A stretch of DNA of 34,418 nt from Hydrogenothermus sp964516095 (GTDB lineage: Bacteria; Aquificota; Aquificia; Aquificales; Hydrogenothermaceae), in NCBI GenBank assembly GCA_964516095.1, contig CAZEYS010000011.1, positions 1 to 34,418 on the forward strand, given 5' to 3'. Made by a program: the position numbers and the translations under genes. Below the pieces are notes generated by a model. That model was not told the origin of the DNA. It saw only the letters and a list, made by a program, of their open reading frames with translations, and did not search any database. Of the stretch, positions 25,569 through 33,370 are shown one piece after another (position 1 is the stretch's first letter; each line of letters opens with the position of its first letter).

Positions 25569-25634
25569 AATACTAAACCACAGTAAATTTTTTTGTTAAT
25601 ATAAAATAATAACACTAAATGATGAGGTATCAAA

Positions 25635-25745
25635 ATGGGCGATCCTTCTGTATGGTTCCCAATCGTCGTTATTAGTATGGTAGCACTTGCTATAATTATA
25701 TTTGTTGTTTTATTAATCTTAGATAAAGGTTCAGATGAAGACTAA
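25635..25745 (+). CDS. Small single-pass membrane protein (36 residues), unknown function
   Basis: A frame starting MGDPSVWFPI with a single strongly hydrophobic helix over residues ~7-29 and an acidic tail DKGSDED. GAGG lies about 7 bases before the ATG. Its end overlaps the start of the ThiE-like gene by 11 bases, placing the next ribosome-binding site within it. The clean helix, coupling and start site support a real gene. The size and layout recall small accessory subunits of oxidases or transporters, but I recognise no family. Confidence 0.62.
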   Translation: MGDPSVWFPIVVISMVALAIIIFVVLLILDKGSDED

Positions 25746-26307
25746 ACTACCTAAATTATATGCGATTACAGATAGAAAAAAATTTAAAAAGCCTTTTGAG
25801 CAACAGATTAAAGACTTCTTAGAAAGAGGGATAAAAATTATTCAGATTAGAGAAAAAGATTTACCATCAGGTGAACTTTACAAACTGTCTAAATCTACAA
25901 AGGAGATTTCTAAAAATTATAAAGACTCTTTTATAATAATAAACGATAGGGTAGATATAGCGGTTATTTTAGGATTGTCTGGTGTTCATCTTCCAGAAAA
26001 TTCAATACCTATAAAGGAGATAAAAAATAAGTTTCCTGAACTTATAGTTGGTAAGTCCTGCCACTCTATAGATTCAGCATTAAAGGCTGAAAAAGAAGGG
26101 GCAGATTATGTAATCTTTTCTCCTATTTTTTATGTGGAAGGAAAAGGTAAGCCTCAGGGTCTTGAAAAATTAGAAAAACTAGTAAATATGTTAAGTATTC
26201 CAGTTTACGCACTTGGAGGAATTAATAAAAGTAATATGGAAAAAGTCTGGCAAACAGGCGTTAATGGTATAGCTGGAATAAGAACATTTTTAGGATATAA
26301 TAGTTAA
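25735..26307 (+). CDS. Thiamine phosphate synthase family protein (ThiE/TenI)
   Basis: A 190-residue TIM barrel of the ThiE/TenI family. ThiE couples the pyrimidine and thiazole halves of thiamine; TenI aromatises the thiazole. Visible elements are LYAITDRKKF, IIQIREKDLPSGEL, IINDRVDIA, GVHLPENS, GKSCHS, DYVIFSPIFYVEGKGKPQG and YALGGIN. The segment GVHLPENS in place of the ThiE-type 'GxHLGQxD', plus the short length, leans toward TenI, while IREKD and NDR fit either. thiL at 22722 supports a thiamine role. Confidence 0.82.
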   Translation: MKTKLPKLYAITDRKKFKKPFEQQIKDFLERGIKIIQIREKDLPSGELYKLSKSTKEISKNYKDSFIIINDRVDIAVILGLSGVHLPENSIPIKEIKNKFPELIVGKSCHSIDSALKAEKEGADYVIFSPIFYVEGKGKPQGLEKLEKLVNMLSIPVYALGGINKSNMEKVWQTGVNGIAGIRTFLGYNS

Positions 26308-26334
26308 CAAAAACTAACTAAAAGGAGTAAAAAG

Positions 26335-27174
26335 ATGGCACAGGTAGCTAATAATCTTCAATGTGAACAACCTTCATGGTGGAAAACCCACAAATTTACA
26401 ATAGCCAGGAATATAGTTTACATTTCAATAATTATAGCTCTTATTTTGATACCTACTTTTAAAATAATTAAGGTGGATATAGCCCATAATGAATCGTGGT
26501 TATTTGGTAAAAAGCAAAGTCTTATAGATGGTCTAATACCAGTTATAGCAGCTCTTGGTTTTTTTGCTATCCTGGTAATTGTTTTAAATATGATACAGGG
26601 TAGGGTTTTCTGTGGATGGATATGTCCAGGTGGATGGTTTGCTGAACTACAGGAAAGAATTAAAAGAAAACTGGCGAGAAATCACAAGTTAGTGTATATT
26701 GCAATAACTTTTGTAATGACTATTATTTTTGCAGCTATATTTTTTAATTGGGTTACAGATTTAAGAGTGTTTTTCTACTACACAAACCCATCTTTCATAC
26801 CTATGTGGGTGGCGTTTTTAGTGGCATTTCCTATTTTATTCTGGGAACTTTATATAGGAAAAAGATGGTGTAGAACATTCTGTCCAACAGGAATTTATCA
26901 AAAATTAACTCCTCACTTTTACTACTACAAACCTGCTTTAAAGCCACCATACACTACTGAAGATTGTGGAACTTGCAGAGAATGTTTAAAAGTATGTCCT
27001 ATGGCTTTAGACCCACGTAAAATTGCTTTAATGGAAGACACTATAAATAGGCCAGGCCTTTCATCTTGTATTGTATGCGGTGAATGTGTAGATGCCTGTA
27101 CTGATGTGTGGGCAAAAAAATGTAAAGAACCTATACTTGGATTTCTCCATGAAGTTCCTGTTAGACAGGTATGA
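26335..27174 (+). CDS. NapH-like membrane polyferredoxin (4Fe-4S)
   Basis: A 279-residue membrane iron-sulfur protein with four predicted helices (~24-42, 66-87, 119-138, 155-173). Two cytoplasmic CxxxCP motifs, C93-C97 (FCGWICPGG) and C179-C183 (WCRTFCPTG), are hallmarks of the NapH/NosR/CcoG group. Two 4Fe-4S ferredoxin motifs follow: C211/C214/C217/C221P and C245/C248/C251/C255. The length and helix count fit NapH, a quinol-oxidising partner of periplasmic nitrate reductase, better than the longer CcoG. The next gene, mobA, makes the cofactor that reductase needs, but no nap genes are in the window. AAAAGGAG precedes the ATG. Confidence 0.85.
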   Translation: MAQVANNLQCEQPSWWKTHKFTIARNIVYISIIIALILIPTFKIIKVDIAHNESWLFGKKQSLIDGLIPVIAALGFFAILVIVLNMIQGRVFCGWICPGGWFAELQERIKRKLARNHKLVYIAITFVMTIIFAAIFFNWVTDLRVFFYYTNPSFIPMWVAFLVAFPILFWELYIGKRWCRTFCPTGIYQKLTPHFYYYKPALKPPYTTEDCGTCRECLKVCPMALDPRKIALMEDTINRPGLSSCIVCGECVDACTDVWAKKCKEPILGFLHEVPVRQV

Positions 27175-27776
27175 ATTTAGATTGCATAATCCTTGCCGGT
27201 GGAAAAAGCAAAAGAATGGGAAGGGATAAAGCATTCCTTCCCTTTAAAAACAAAACTTTCCTCAGAAATATTTTAGAAACATTAGATAGTTTTTGTTCAA
27301 GATTTTTAATTGTAGTAAATAAAGATTTTGATTTATATCGAAAAGAAATACAAAATCTAAAAACCCCAGTAATCTTTATAAGAGACCTAAATCCTTACGA
27401 TGGCCCTTTAAATGGCATAGTGTCAGCCTTAAACCAGATAAAGTCTGATAGGGTTTTTATTGGAACCTGTGATACACCAATTTTAAGCAAAAAGTTGCTA
27501 TCTTATTTACTGGAGAAATTAGAGAATTTTGACGCTGTTATCCCTGAAATAGATGGAAAAATACAGCCTTTAAACACTTTTTATTCAAAAAATGCCTTAG
27601 AAAAAGCTTTAGAAGTTTATCAGGATAACAAAAAATCCTTAATGGCATGGCTTGACAAATTAAATTATAAAATTATACATAAAGAAGAAATAATAACTTT
27701 TGATAAAGAAATTTTTACCTATAAAAGTATAAACACACCGGATATGTATAAGTGGTTATTAAAGGTTAAGAAATGA
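27171..27776 (+). CDS. mobA: Molybdenum cofactor guanylyltransferase MobA
   Basis: Attaches GMP to molybdopterin to make the bis-MGD cofactor of DMSO-reductase family enzymes. 201 residues. The GTP loop is ILAGGKSKRMGRDKAFLPF (7-25); later motifs are NPYDGPLNGIVSAL and the metal aspartate in GTCDTPIL, followed by PLNTFYSK. It overlaps the NapH-like gene by 4 bases (ATGA) and the lipoprotein gene by 4 bases. Together with moaC-mogA (8426-9346) it shows that the organism makes molybdoenzymes. Confidence 0.94.
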   Translation: MNLDCIILAGGKSKRMGRDKAFLPFKNKTFLRNILETLDSFCSRFLIVVNKDFDLYRKEIQNLKTPVIFIRDLNPYDGPLNGIVSALNQIKSDRVFIGTCDTPILSKKLLSYLLEKLENFDAVIPEIDGKIQPLNTFYSKNALEKALEVYQDNKKSLMAWLDKLNYKIIHKEEIITFDKEIFTYKSINTPDMYKWLLKVKK

Positions 27777-27916
27777 AATTTGGGATTTTAAGTATACTTT
27801 TTATCTTTCTGATTATATCCTGTACAGAAAAAGAAAAAGTTAAAACTCAATTTAACAAACAAGAACAGCTATACCAGGCAGAAAAGGCTTTTAAGGAATT
27901 AGATAAGGAGAAATAA
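27773..27916 (+). CDS. Small lipoprotein (47 residues), unknown function
   Basis: Begins MKFGILSILFIFLIISC: a lysine, a hydrophobic run, then a lipobox IISC with the lipidation cysteine at residue 17. The mature part is ~31 residues, charged and helical (KEKVKTQFNKQEQLYQAEK). Its ATG overlaps the mobA stop (ATGA) and its stop lies one base before the stomatin-like start, with an AAGGAG at its end serving the next gene. Such small entericidin-sized lipoproteins are often missed by gene callers. No family recognised. Confidence 0.7.
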   Translation: MKFGILSILFIFLIISCTEKEKVKTQFNKQEQLYQAEKAFKELDKEK

Positions 27917-27917
27917 G

Positions 27918-28682
27918 ATGGGACTGCCTATAATTATAACTGGAATACTAATAATACTTTTTTTAGCATCTTCAATAAAAGTTCTTCCAGAGTATGAAAG
28001 AGCTGTGGTATTTCGTTTAGGTAGAGTGATTGGAGCTAAAGGTCCAGGATTAATCATACTGATACCTTTTATAGACAAAATGGTCAGGGTATCTTTGAGA
28101 GTTGTAACTTTAGATGTCCCGACACAGGATGTTATCACTAAAGACAACGTTTCTGTGAAAGTTGATGCAGTTGTCTATTTTAAAGTGGTTGACCCTGTAA
28201 AGGCTATAGTTAATGTGGAAGATTATATGTATGCAACATCTCAAATTTCTCAAACAACTTTAAGAAGCATTTGTGGTCAAGAAGAGTTAGATGGACTATT
28301 ATCTAAAAGAGAAGAAATAAACATGAAATTACAACAAGTTATAGATAAGGAAACAGATGCTTGGGGAGTAAAAGTTATAGCAGTAGAACTAAAAAGAATA
28401 GACCTGCCAGAAAATCTTGTAAAAGCAATGGCAAGACAAGCAGAAGCTGAAAGAGAAAGAAGAGCAAAGATAATAGCAGCTGAAGCAGAATATCAGGCTG
28501 CAGAAAAACTCTTAAAAGCTGCAGAAATGCTGTCTAAAAATCCAATATCTATTCAACTGAGATATCTTGAGACCCTGTCATCCATAGGCCACCAAAACGC
28601 AAAAACCATAGTTTTTCCATTTCCAGCAGAGTTTATGGAACTTTTTAAACGCAAAAATTCAACAGAAAGGGGTGAACAATGA
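27918..28682 (+). CDS. Stomatin-like SPFH/Band 7 protein (slipin)
   Basis: A 254-residue membrane-organising protein with one N-terminal helix (~4-22), then the Band 7 domain: EYERAVVFRLGRVIGAKGPG, LRVVTLDVPTQDVITKDNVSVKVDAVVYFKV, and TLRSICGQEELDGLLSKRE. A helical stretch rich in A/E/R (~170-205) follows, as in prokaryotic slipins that oligomerise on the membrane. Many slipins pair with an NfeD protein, but none is adjacent here. Its stop overlaps pncA by 4 bases (ATGA). Confidence 0.94.
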   Translation: MGLPIIITGILIILFLASSIKVLPEYERAVVFRLGRVIGAKGPGLIILIPFIDKMVRVSLRVVTLDVPTQDVITKDNVSVKVDAVVYFKVVDPVKAIVNVEDYMYATSQISQTTLRSICGQEELDGLLSKREEINMKLQQVIDKETDAWGVKVIAVELKRIDLPENLVKAMARQAEAERERRAKIIAAEAEYQAAEKLLKAAEMLSKNPISIQLRYLETLSSIGHQNAKTIVFPFPAEFMELFKRKNSTERGEQ

Positions 28683-29263
28683 AGGTAAAAATAAATGATT
28701 TTGATGCATTGATAGTAGTTGATATGCAAAATGATTTTATGCCAGATGGCGTATTACCTGTACCTGATGCTGATAAAATAGTACCTGTTTTAAATAAATA
28801 CATAAAACTTTTTGAAAGCAAAAATAATCCTGTATTCTTTACCAGGGACTGGCATCCTAACAATCATATATCTTTTAAAGGTTATGGTGGAATATGGCCA
28901 CCTCATTGTGTTCAAGGAACCAAAGGTGCACAGTTTCATCCAGACTTGTATATACCAGCAGATAACAAGTTCATAGTTTCTAAAGGAACCTCTCAGGACT
29001 TTGATGCATATTCAGGATTTCAGGGGACTATTTTAAATGATCTTTTAAAAGAAAGAGGTATAAAAAGGCTCTTTGTTGGAGGTGTAGCCACAGATTACTG
29101 TGTAAAAAACACAGTTATTGGAGGTCTTAATTTAGGATATCACGTATTCTTACTGGAAGATGCCATAAAAGGAGTAAATATTCAACCTGATGATAGCAAA
29201 AAAGCAATTGATACAATGCTGTCAAAAGGGGCCGTATTAACAAATATTGAAGAATTAACATAA
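28679..29263 (+). CDS. pncA: Nicotinamidase (pyrazinamidase)
   Basis: Hydrolyses nicotinamide to nicotinate in NAD salvage. 194 residues of the isochorismatase fold. The catalytic triad is visible as D15 (VVDMQNDF), K102 (VSKGTSQDFDAYSGF) and C141 (ATDYCVKNT). Metal ligands are D57, H59 and H63 in RDWHPNNHISF, with a further conserved histidine in WPPHCVQGT. GGGG lies upstream inside the stomatin gene. Confidence 0.95.
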   Translation: MKVKINDFDALIVVDMQNDFMPDGVLPVPDADKIVPVLNKYIKLFESKNNPVFFTRDWHPNNHISFKGYGGIWPPHCVQGTKGAQFHPDLYIPADNKFIVSKGTSQDFDAYSGFQGTILNDLLKERGIKRLFVGGVATDYCVKNTVIGGLNLGYHVFLLEDAIKGVNIQPDDSKKAIDTMLSKGAVLTNIEELT

Positions 29264-29311
29264 TTTCCTTATATTGTGATTTAAAACAAAAAATAAAATG
29301 GAGGATACCCT

Positions 29312-29824
29312 ATGAAAACCTTAGAAAAAAATATGGAAAAACATGTAAAGCACCTTGAAAAGGAACTTCAAAAAATACAAGAAGAAATCAAAAAAACAGA
29401 AGAAGAATTAAAAGAAGTTAGAGAAGAACTTACTAAAAAAGAATTGGAAGTTCTGGAAACAGCAAAACAAATCAGAGAACTTGAACACGAGATACATGAA
29501 ATAAAACAAAAGTTAAAGAAAAATAGAAAAGCACTAAATGAAGCAGATTCACCAAGAGAAAGAGAAAGACTAATGCAAGATAGAATGAAACTTTTAGAAA
29601 AATTACATGAAGTTACCGACCAGCTAGAAAAACTAAAAGCAAAATACAACGATTTAACTTTTGAAGAAGAAAAATTACTTTCGAAAGAAATAGAACTTGA
29701 AGAAAAAAGAGCAAAACTCTTAAGAGAAAGTAATATAATACTGAAAAAACTTGAAGATTACATGAAGCAAATCCAAAACAAAATAGACAGGTTCAGAGAA
29801 CTTTACAATTTATCAACTATGTAG
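29312..29824 (+). CDS. Coiled-coil protein, unknown function
   Basis: A 170-residue protein made almost entirely of charged heptad repeats (E, K and L rich), with one break near residues 76-84 (NEADSPRER), suggesting two long helices folded back on each other. No signal peptide, membrane segment or catalytic motif is visible. GGAGG lies 7 bases before the ATG. It ends 2 bases before the DNA polymerase ATG, so the two are probably co-transcribed. It superficially resembles SMC-like or zinc-ribbon C4-type DksA/FlgN-like coiled coils, but it has no cysteines, and I recognise no family. Confidence 0.75.
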   Translation: MKTLEKNMEKHVKHLEKELQKIQEEIKKTEEELKEVREELTKKELEVLETAKQIRELEHEIHEIKQKLKKNRKALNEADSPRERERLMQDRMKLLEKLHEVTDQLEKLKAKYNDLTFEEEKLLSKEIELEEKRAKLLRESNIILKKLEDYMKQIQNKIDRFRELYNLSTM

Positions 29825-29826
29825 TA

Positions 29827-31602
29827 ATGAGATATGAATATATAAAATCTGAAAAAAATATAGACAGGCCTTTAAAAAAAATGGAGGCCTGTTCCTTTCT
29901 TTTTTTAGATACAGAAGTTGCCGTCAAAAACTTTGACAAAATAGATTATTTCAAAGACAAAGTAAGACTCATTCAGATAGGAACACAAGATGAAATATTT
30001 ATCTTTGATGCCTTTCATATACCTGAAATAGGCTCTTATTTAAAACCTATATTGGAAAAAAAAGGAGTAGTAGGCCACAACCTAAAATTTGATATTAAAT
30101 TCCTTAAAACAAATTTTGATATACTCCCCAGGGTAGTATTTGACACCATGATAGCTTCTCAAATCTTATCAGAAGGGAAAAACAGTAAACACTCATTACT
30201 GGCTGTATCATTAAGAGAGGCCGATTTTGAACTTGATAAAAGCCAGCAAAAGTCTGCATGGCACTTGTATGAGCTTACTCCTCAGCAAGTTGAATATGCA
30301 GCAAAAGATGTGGAAGCTTTAAGGCGTATATTCCCTTTACTTAAAGAAAAGTTAAATAACATGAAAACACCTCACAAATCTACAGGTAAAATAAAAGAAA
30401 TATTTGGAGTTGAAAACCCAGTGGCTGCCGTAGAATTTACCTTCGTTCCGAATCTGGCGTTAATTGAGTTAAAAGGCATGCCTGTAGATAAACTACAACT
30501 TGAAAATATGCTGCGAGATTTCCAAAGTAAATACCAGAGATTATACATAGAATTTGTAAGAAAGTATAATATAGACCCTTTTTCACCGGCTAAAGTTGCA
30601 AACTGGATAGTCGATAAGCTGGGGATAAAATTACCCAAAACCCAGAAAGGTGCTTTGTCATCTCAGGATAAAGTGTTAAAAAAATACCATCATATAGAGC
30701 CTATTAAAGAGCTTTCTACTATAAGAACTACAAAAAAACTTTTAGATAAACTAAAAGAAATAAATCTTTATGTCCAACCAGATTTTGACAGTAAAACAAC
30801 TGGTAGAATTAGAAGCCAGTTTAGGCAGATAGGTGCACCAACTGGTAGAATGTCATCTTTTCAACCAAATTTACAGAATGTTCCACCTTCTTTAAAACAT
30901 ATATTTAAACCTTCAGAAAAATTTAAATTGATAGTAGCCGATTATTCTCAAATAGAACTTAGAATAGCTGCAGAGTATACAAAAGATGAAGTTATGATTT
31001 CTGCTTTTAAAGAAGGTAAAGATTTACATAGATTTACAGCATCATTAATAACAGGAAAACAGTATGAAGAAATCGGCAAAGATGAACGTCAACTTGCAAA
31101 AGCCATTAACTTTGGTTTAATTTACGGAATGTCTCCAAAATCATTGATGGAATATGCAGAAAACAATTATGGTATACATATATCTTTAAAAGAAGCAAAG
31201 GATTTTCATGAAAAATTTTTCCAGCATTATAAAAATTTCAAGCTATGGCATGAAAAAACTAAGGAACAGCTTGCCAAACATCGGGAAATTGTAGTTGAAT
31301 CTTTACTTGGTAGAAAAATTCGAGTAAGCAGATTTACAGATGCAGTAAACTATCCAATTCAGGCAACTGGAAGTGATATGTTAAAAATGGCTGTAAACTT
31401 TTTTTATCTTCTAAAAGATAAAATAAATGCAGATGTAGTAAATCTTGTTCATGATGAGATAGTAGTAGAAACAGGCAAAGAGCAAGCCCGTCAAGTAAAA
31501 GATATACTTTCAGAAAGTATGAAAAGGGCAGGCCAAATTTTACTGAAAAATGTCCCTGTAGAATTTGAAATTAAAGTAGTGGACACATGGGCTGAAAAAT
31601 GA
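29827..31602 (+). CDS. polA: DNA polymerase I, 3'-5' exonuclease plus polymerase only
   Basis: A 591-residue family A DNA polymerase. The 3'-5' proofreading domain (~20-180) has intact acidic residues: D28/E30 (FLDTEVA), D89 (GHNLKFD) and the YAAKD motif (157-161). Polymerase motif A is DYSQIELR (372-379), motif B is R421/K425/F429/Y433 in RQLAKAINFGLIYG, and motif C is VHDE (541-544). There is no N-terminal 5' nuclease domain, unlike standard bacterial Pol I of ~930 residues. Phenylalanine at the sugar-selecting position of motif B is as in E. coli Pol I. Aquificota polymerases of this build are known to relate to thermophilic viral and apicoplast enzymes. No clear ribosome-binding site precedes the ATG. 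It overlaps recO by 4 bases. Confidence 0.95.
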   Translation: MRYEYIKSEKNIDRPLKKMEACSFLFLDTEVAVKNFDKIDYFKDKVRLIQIGTQDEIFIFDAFHIPEIGSYLKPILEKKGVVGHNLKFDIKFLKTNFDILPRVVFDTMIASQILSEGKNSKHSLLAVSLREADFELDKSQQKSAWHLYELTPQQVEYAAKDVEALRRIFPLLKEKLNNMKTPHKSTGKIKEIFGVENPVAAVEFTFVPNLALIELKGMPVDKLQLENMLRDFQSKYQRLYIEFVRKYNIDPFSPAKVANWIVDKLGIKLPKTQKGALSSQDKVLKKYHHIEPIKELSTIRTTKKLLDKLKEINLYVQPDFDSKTTGRIRSQFRQIGAPTGRMSSFQPNLQNVPPSLKHIFKPSEKFKLIVADYSQIELRIAAEYTKDEVMISAFKEGKDLHRFTASLITGKQYEEIGKDERQLAKAINFGLIYGMSPKSLMEYAENNYGIHISLKEAKDFHEKFFQHYKNFKLWHEKTKEQLAKHREIVVESLLGRKIRVSRFTDAVNYPIQATGSDMLKMAVNFFYLLKDKINADVVNLVHDEIVVETGKEQARQVKDILSESMKRAGQILLKNVPVEFEIKVVDTWAEK

Positions 31603-32294
31603 TTTTTATAAAAGATGAAGCCATAATACTAAAATCAACACCAGTAAGTTCAGATGACCTTTCTGTAACTGTATATTTAAAAAATCTTGGAAAAGAAAAT
31701 ATCTATGTGAAAGGAGGACAGATTTTAAAAAATCTTTATCTTCCAAAACTCCAGCCAATGAACTGGATAAAAGGCGTTTTTATAAGCTACAAAGAAAAAC
31801 TCTTTATAAAAGAGATTGATAAAAATGTAAATATGGCTTATCCAATAGCACAAGATGTAAGCAAGCTAAAAACTACATATTTCATTTTACAAGTATTCGA
31901 TAAGTATACCTTATTCCCAGATGAAAGACTATTTTCTCTACTAAAGTCTTTTTTATATAATGTATCAACGTTGGAAAAGAATGAAAATCTAGAACTTTTG
32001 AAAGTAGCTTTTTTAATAAAGTATATAGCCTTATATGGCGTTCTACCTAGTATAGATAAATGTGTTAAATGTAGAACACAAATAGACCATGAAAACTTTT
32101 CTGCATTTTCCTTTAAAGAGGGAGGCAGTATCTGCAAAACCTGCAAATTAGATAAAAAAAGCGATTTAACCTACAACCAGCTCAAAATTCTCACAAAACT
32201 TTTAAAAAATAAATTCAGTAAACTAAAAAAAGAGGATATAAAAATGAATCCTTCCTTGTCAGAAAAACTGCTGTTGTATTTAGAAAATCATTAA
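31599..32294 (+). CDS. recO: DNA repair protein RecO
   Basis: Recombination mediator that helps RecA load at single-strand gaps. 231 residues. An N-terminal OB fold (EAIILKSTPVSSDDLSVTVYL) is followed by a helical region and a zinc site with C155, C158, C179 and C182 (KCVKC, then SICKTCK). This matches bacterial RecO with a full zinc motif. Overlap with polA (ATGA) suggests co-translation of repair synthesis and recombination functions. Its stop shares four bases (TTAA) with the opposing epimerase. Confidence 0.9.
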   Translation: MIFIKDEAIILKSTPVSSDDLSVTVYLKNLGKENIYVKGGQILKNLYLPKLQPMNWIKGVFISYKEKLFIKEIDKNVNMAYPIAQDVSKLKTTYFILQVFDKYTLFPDERLFSLLKSFLYNVSTLEKNENLELLKVAFLIKYIALYGVLPSIDKCVKCRTQIDHENFSAFSFKEGGSICKTCKLDKKSDLTYNQLKILTKLLKNKFSKLKKEDIKMNPSLSEKLLLYLENH

Positions 32295-33280
32295 GCTTTC
32301 TCTTCTAAAGAAATATCTTTAAGCCAATTTTTATTTTCAAGGTACCAGTTAACAGTTCTTTTTAGACCTTCATCTATATCTATTTCTGGTTTCCAGCCAA
32401 GTAGTTTGCCAGCTTTTTCTATATCTGCCCATGTTTCTTTCATATCTGCTTTGTGGAAAGGTTTATACTCTATATTAGCTTTTTTCCCCAGCAAATTTTC
32501 TATTTTGCTTATTATAGTGTTTAGAGAAATAGGATTTTTACCACCACCTAAATTTATAATCTCATAACCAACATTTTTCATAGCAAGAACAGTGCCTTTA
32601 GCAATATCATCTACATATGTAAAATCTCGTGCCTGAGTTCCATCTCCAAACAGCTTAATTGGAGTTCCCTCATCTATCCATTTTATAAACCTAAAAATAC
32701 TCATATCTGGTCTACCAGCTGGTCCGTAAACTGTAAAGTACCTGACAACACTTACATCAATTCCATAAAGATAATGATATGTATAAGCCATTACTTCAGC
32801 TGCCTTCTTGGAAGCAGCATAAGGAGATATAGGAGTGTTCACAGGCAAATCTTCTTTAAATGGCATTGGCTGTCCTGCATATAGAGATGATGTTGAGGCT
32901 AAAACCATCTTTTTTATATTTTTTTCTTTCATCAATTCAAGTAGATTAAGAGTTCCTTGAGCATTTGTCTGCAAGTAAACATGTGGATTTTCCATAGAAT
33001 ATCTTACACCTGCCCGTGCAGCTAAATTTATTACTACATCAAAATCAAATGAGTCAAATAAAACCTTTAAAGCACCAAAGTTTTCTATATCAACCTGGAA
33101 AAATTTAAAGTTTTCAAACTTTTCTAACTGTTTATTTCTCCAGAGTTTAAGTCTTGGGTCGTAGTAGTTATTTAGATTATCTATACCTATAACATTGTAT
33201 CCTTGCTGAAGTAAAAGTTCAGAGGTTCTCCATCCTATAAATCCTGCACTTCCAGTCACTAAAACAGTTTTAGCACTCAT
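32291..33280 (-). CDS. NAD-dependent epimerase, UDP-glucuronate 4-epimerase type
   Basis: A 329-residue short-chain dehydrogenase/reductase for sugar nucleotides. The Rossmann motif is GSAGFIG (10-16); the active site is Y154/K158 (YAASK) with STSSLY before it. GIDNLNNYYDPRLK, AARAGVRYSMENPHVYLQTN, VYGPAGRPDMSIFRF and RDFTYVDDIAKG match UDP-glucuronate 4-epimerases, which make UDP-galacturonate for lipopolysaccharide or capsule. A related UDP-GlcNAc or UDP-galactose epimerase remains possible. It stands alone, away from other polysaccharide genes, apart from galU at 14892. Confidence 0.87.
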   Translation of the reverse strand: MSAKTVLVTGSAGFIGWRTSELLLQQGYNVIGIDNLNNYYDPRLKLWRNKQLEKFENFKFFQVDIENFGALKVLFDSFDFDVVINLAARAGVRYSMENPHVYLQTNAQGTLNLLELMKEKNIKKMVLASTSSLYAGQPMPFKEDLPVNTPISPYAASKKAAEVMAYTYHYLYGIDVSVVRYFTVYGPAGRPDMSIFRFIKWIDEGTPIKLFGDGTQARDFTYVDDIAKGTVLAMKNVGYEIINLGGGKNPISLNTIISKIENLLGKKANIEYKPFHKADMKETWADIEKAGKLLGWKPEIDIDEGLKRTVNWYLENKNWLKDISLEEKA

Positions 33281-33340
33281 TTACACATCTCCCTATATTT
33301 AAGTAAAAAGCTTTTTTATTTTATCATATATGGTTTGTTG

Positions 33341-33346
33341 TATAAT
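33341..33346 (+). promoter_or_regulatory. Candidate -10 box for hemH
   Basis: A perfect TATAAT lies 24 bases before the hemH ATG in the divergent gap between hemH and the epimerase gene. No recognisable -35 box is 17 bases upstream, so the assignment rests on the -10 alone. Confidence 0.4.
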
Positions 33347-33370
33347 TTAAGGAAAAATTGAGTAGGTATT

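Noticed and set aside
33305..33317. AAAAAGCTTTTTT palindrome upstream of hemH
   Set aside because: It is a loop-less A/T palindrome around an AGCT core in A/T-rich DNA and would not form a useful hairpin; no function can be supported.
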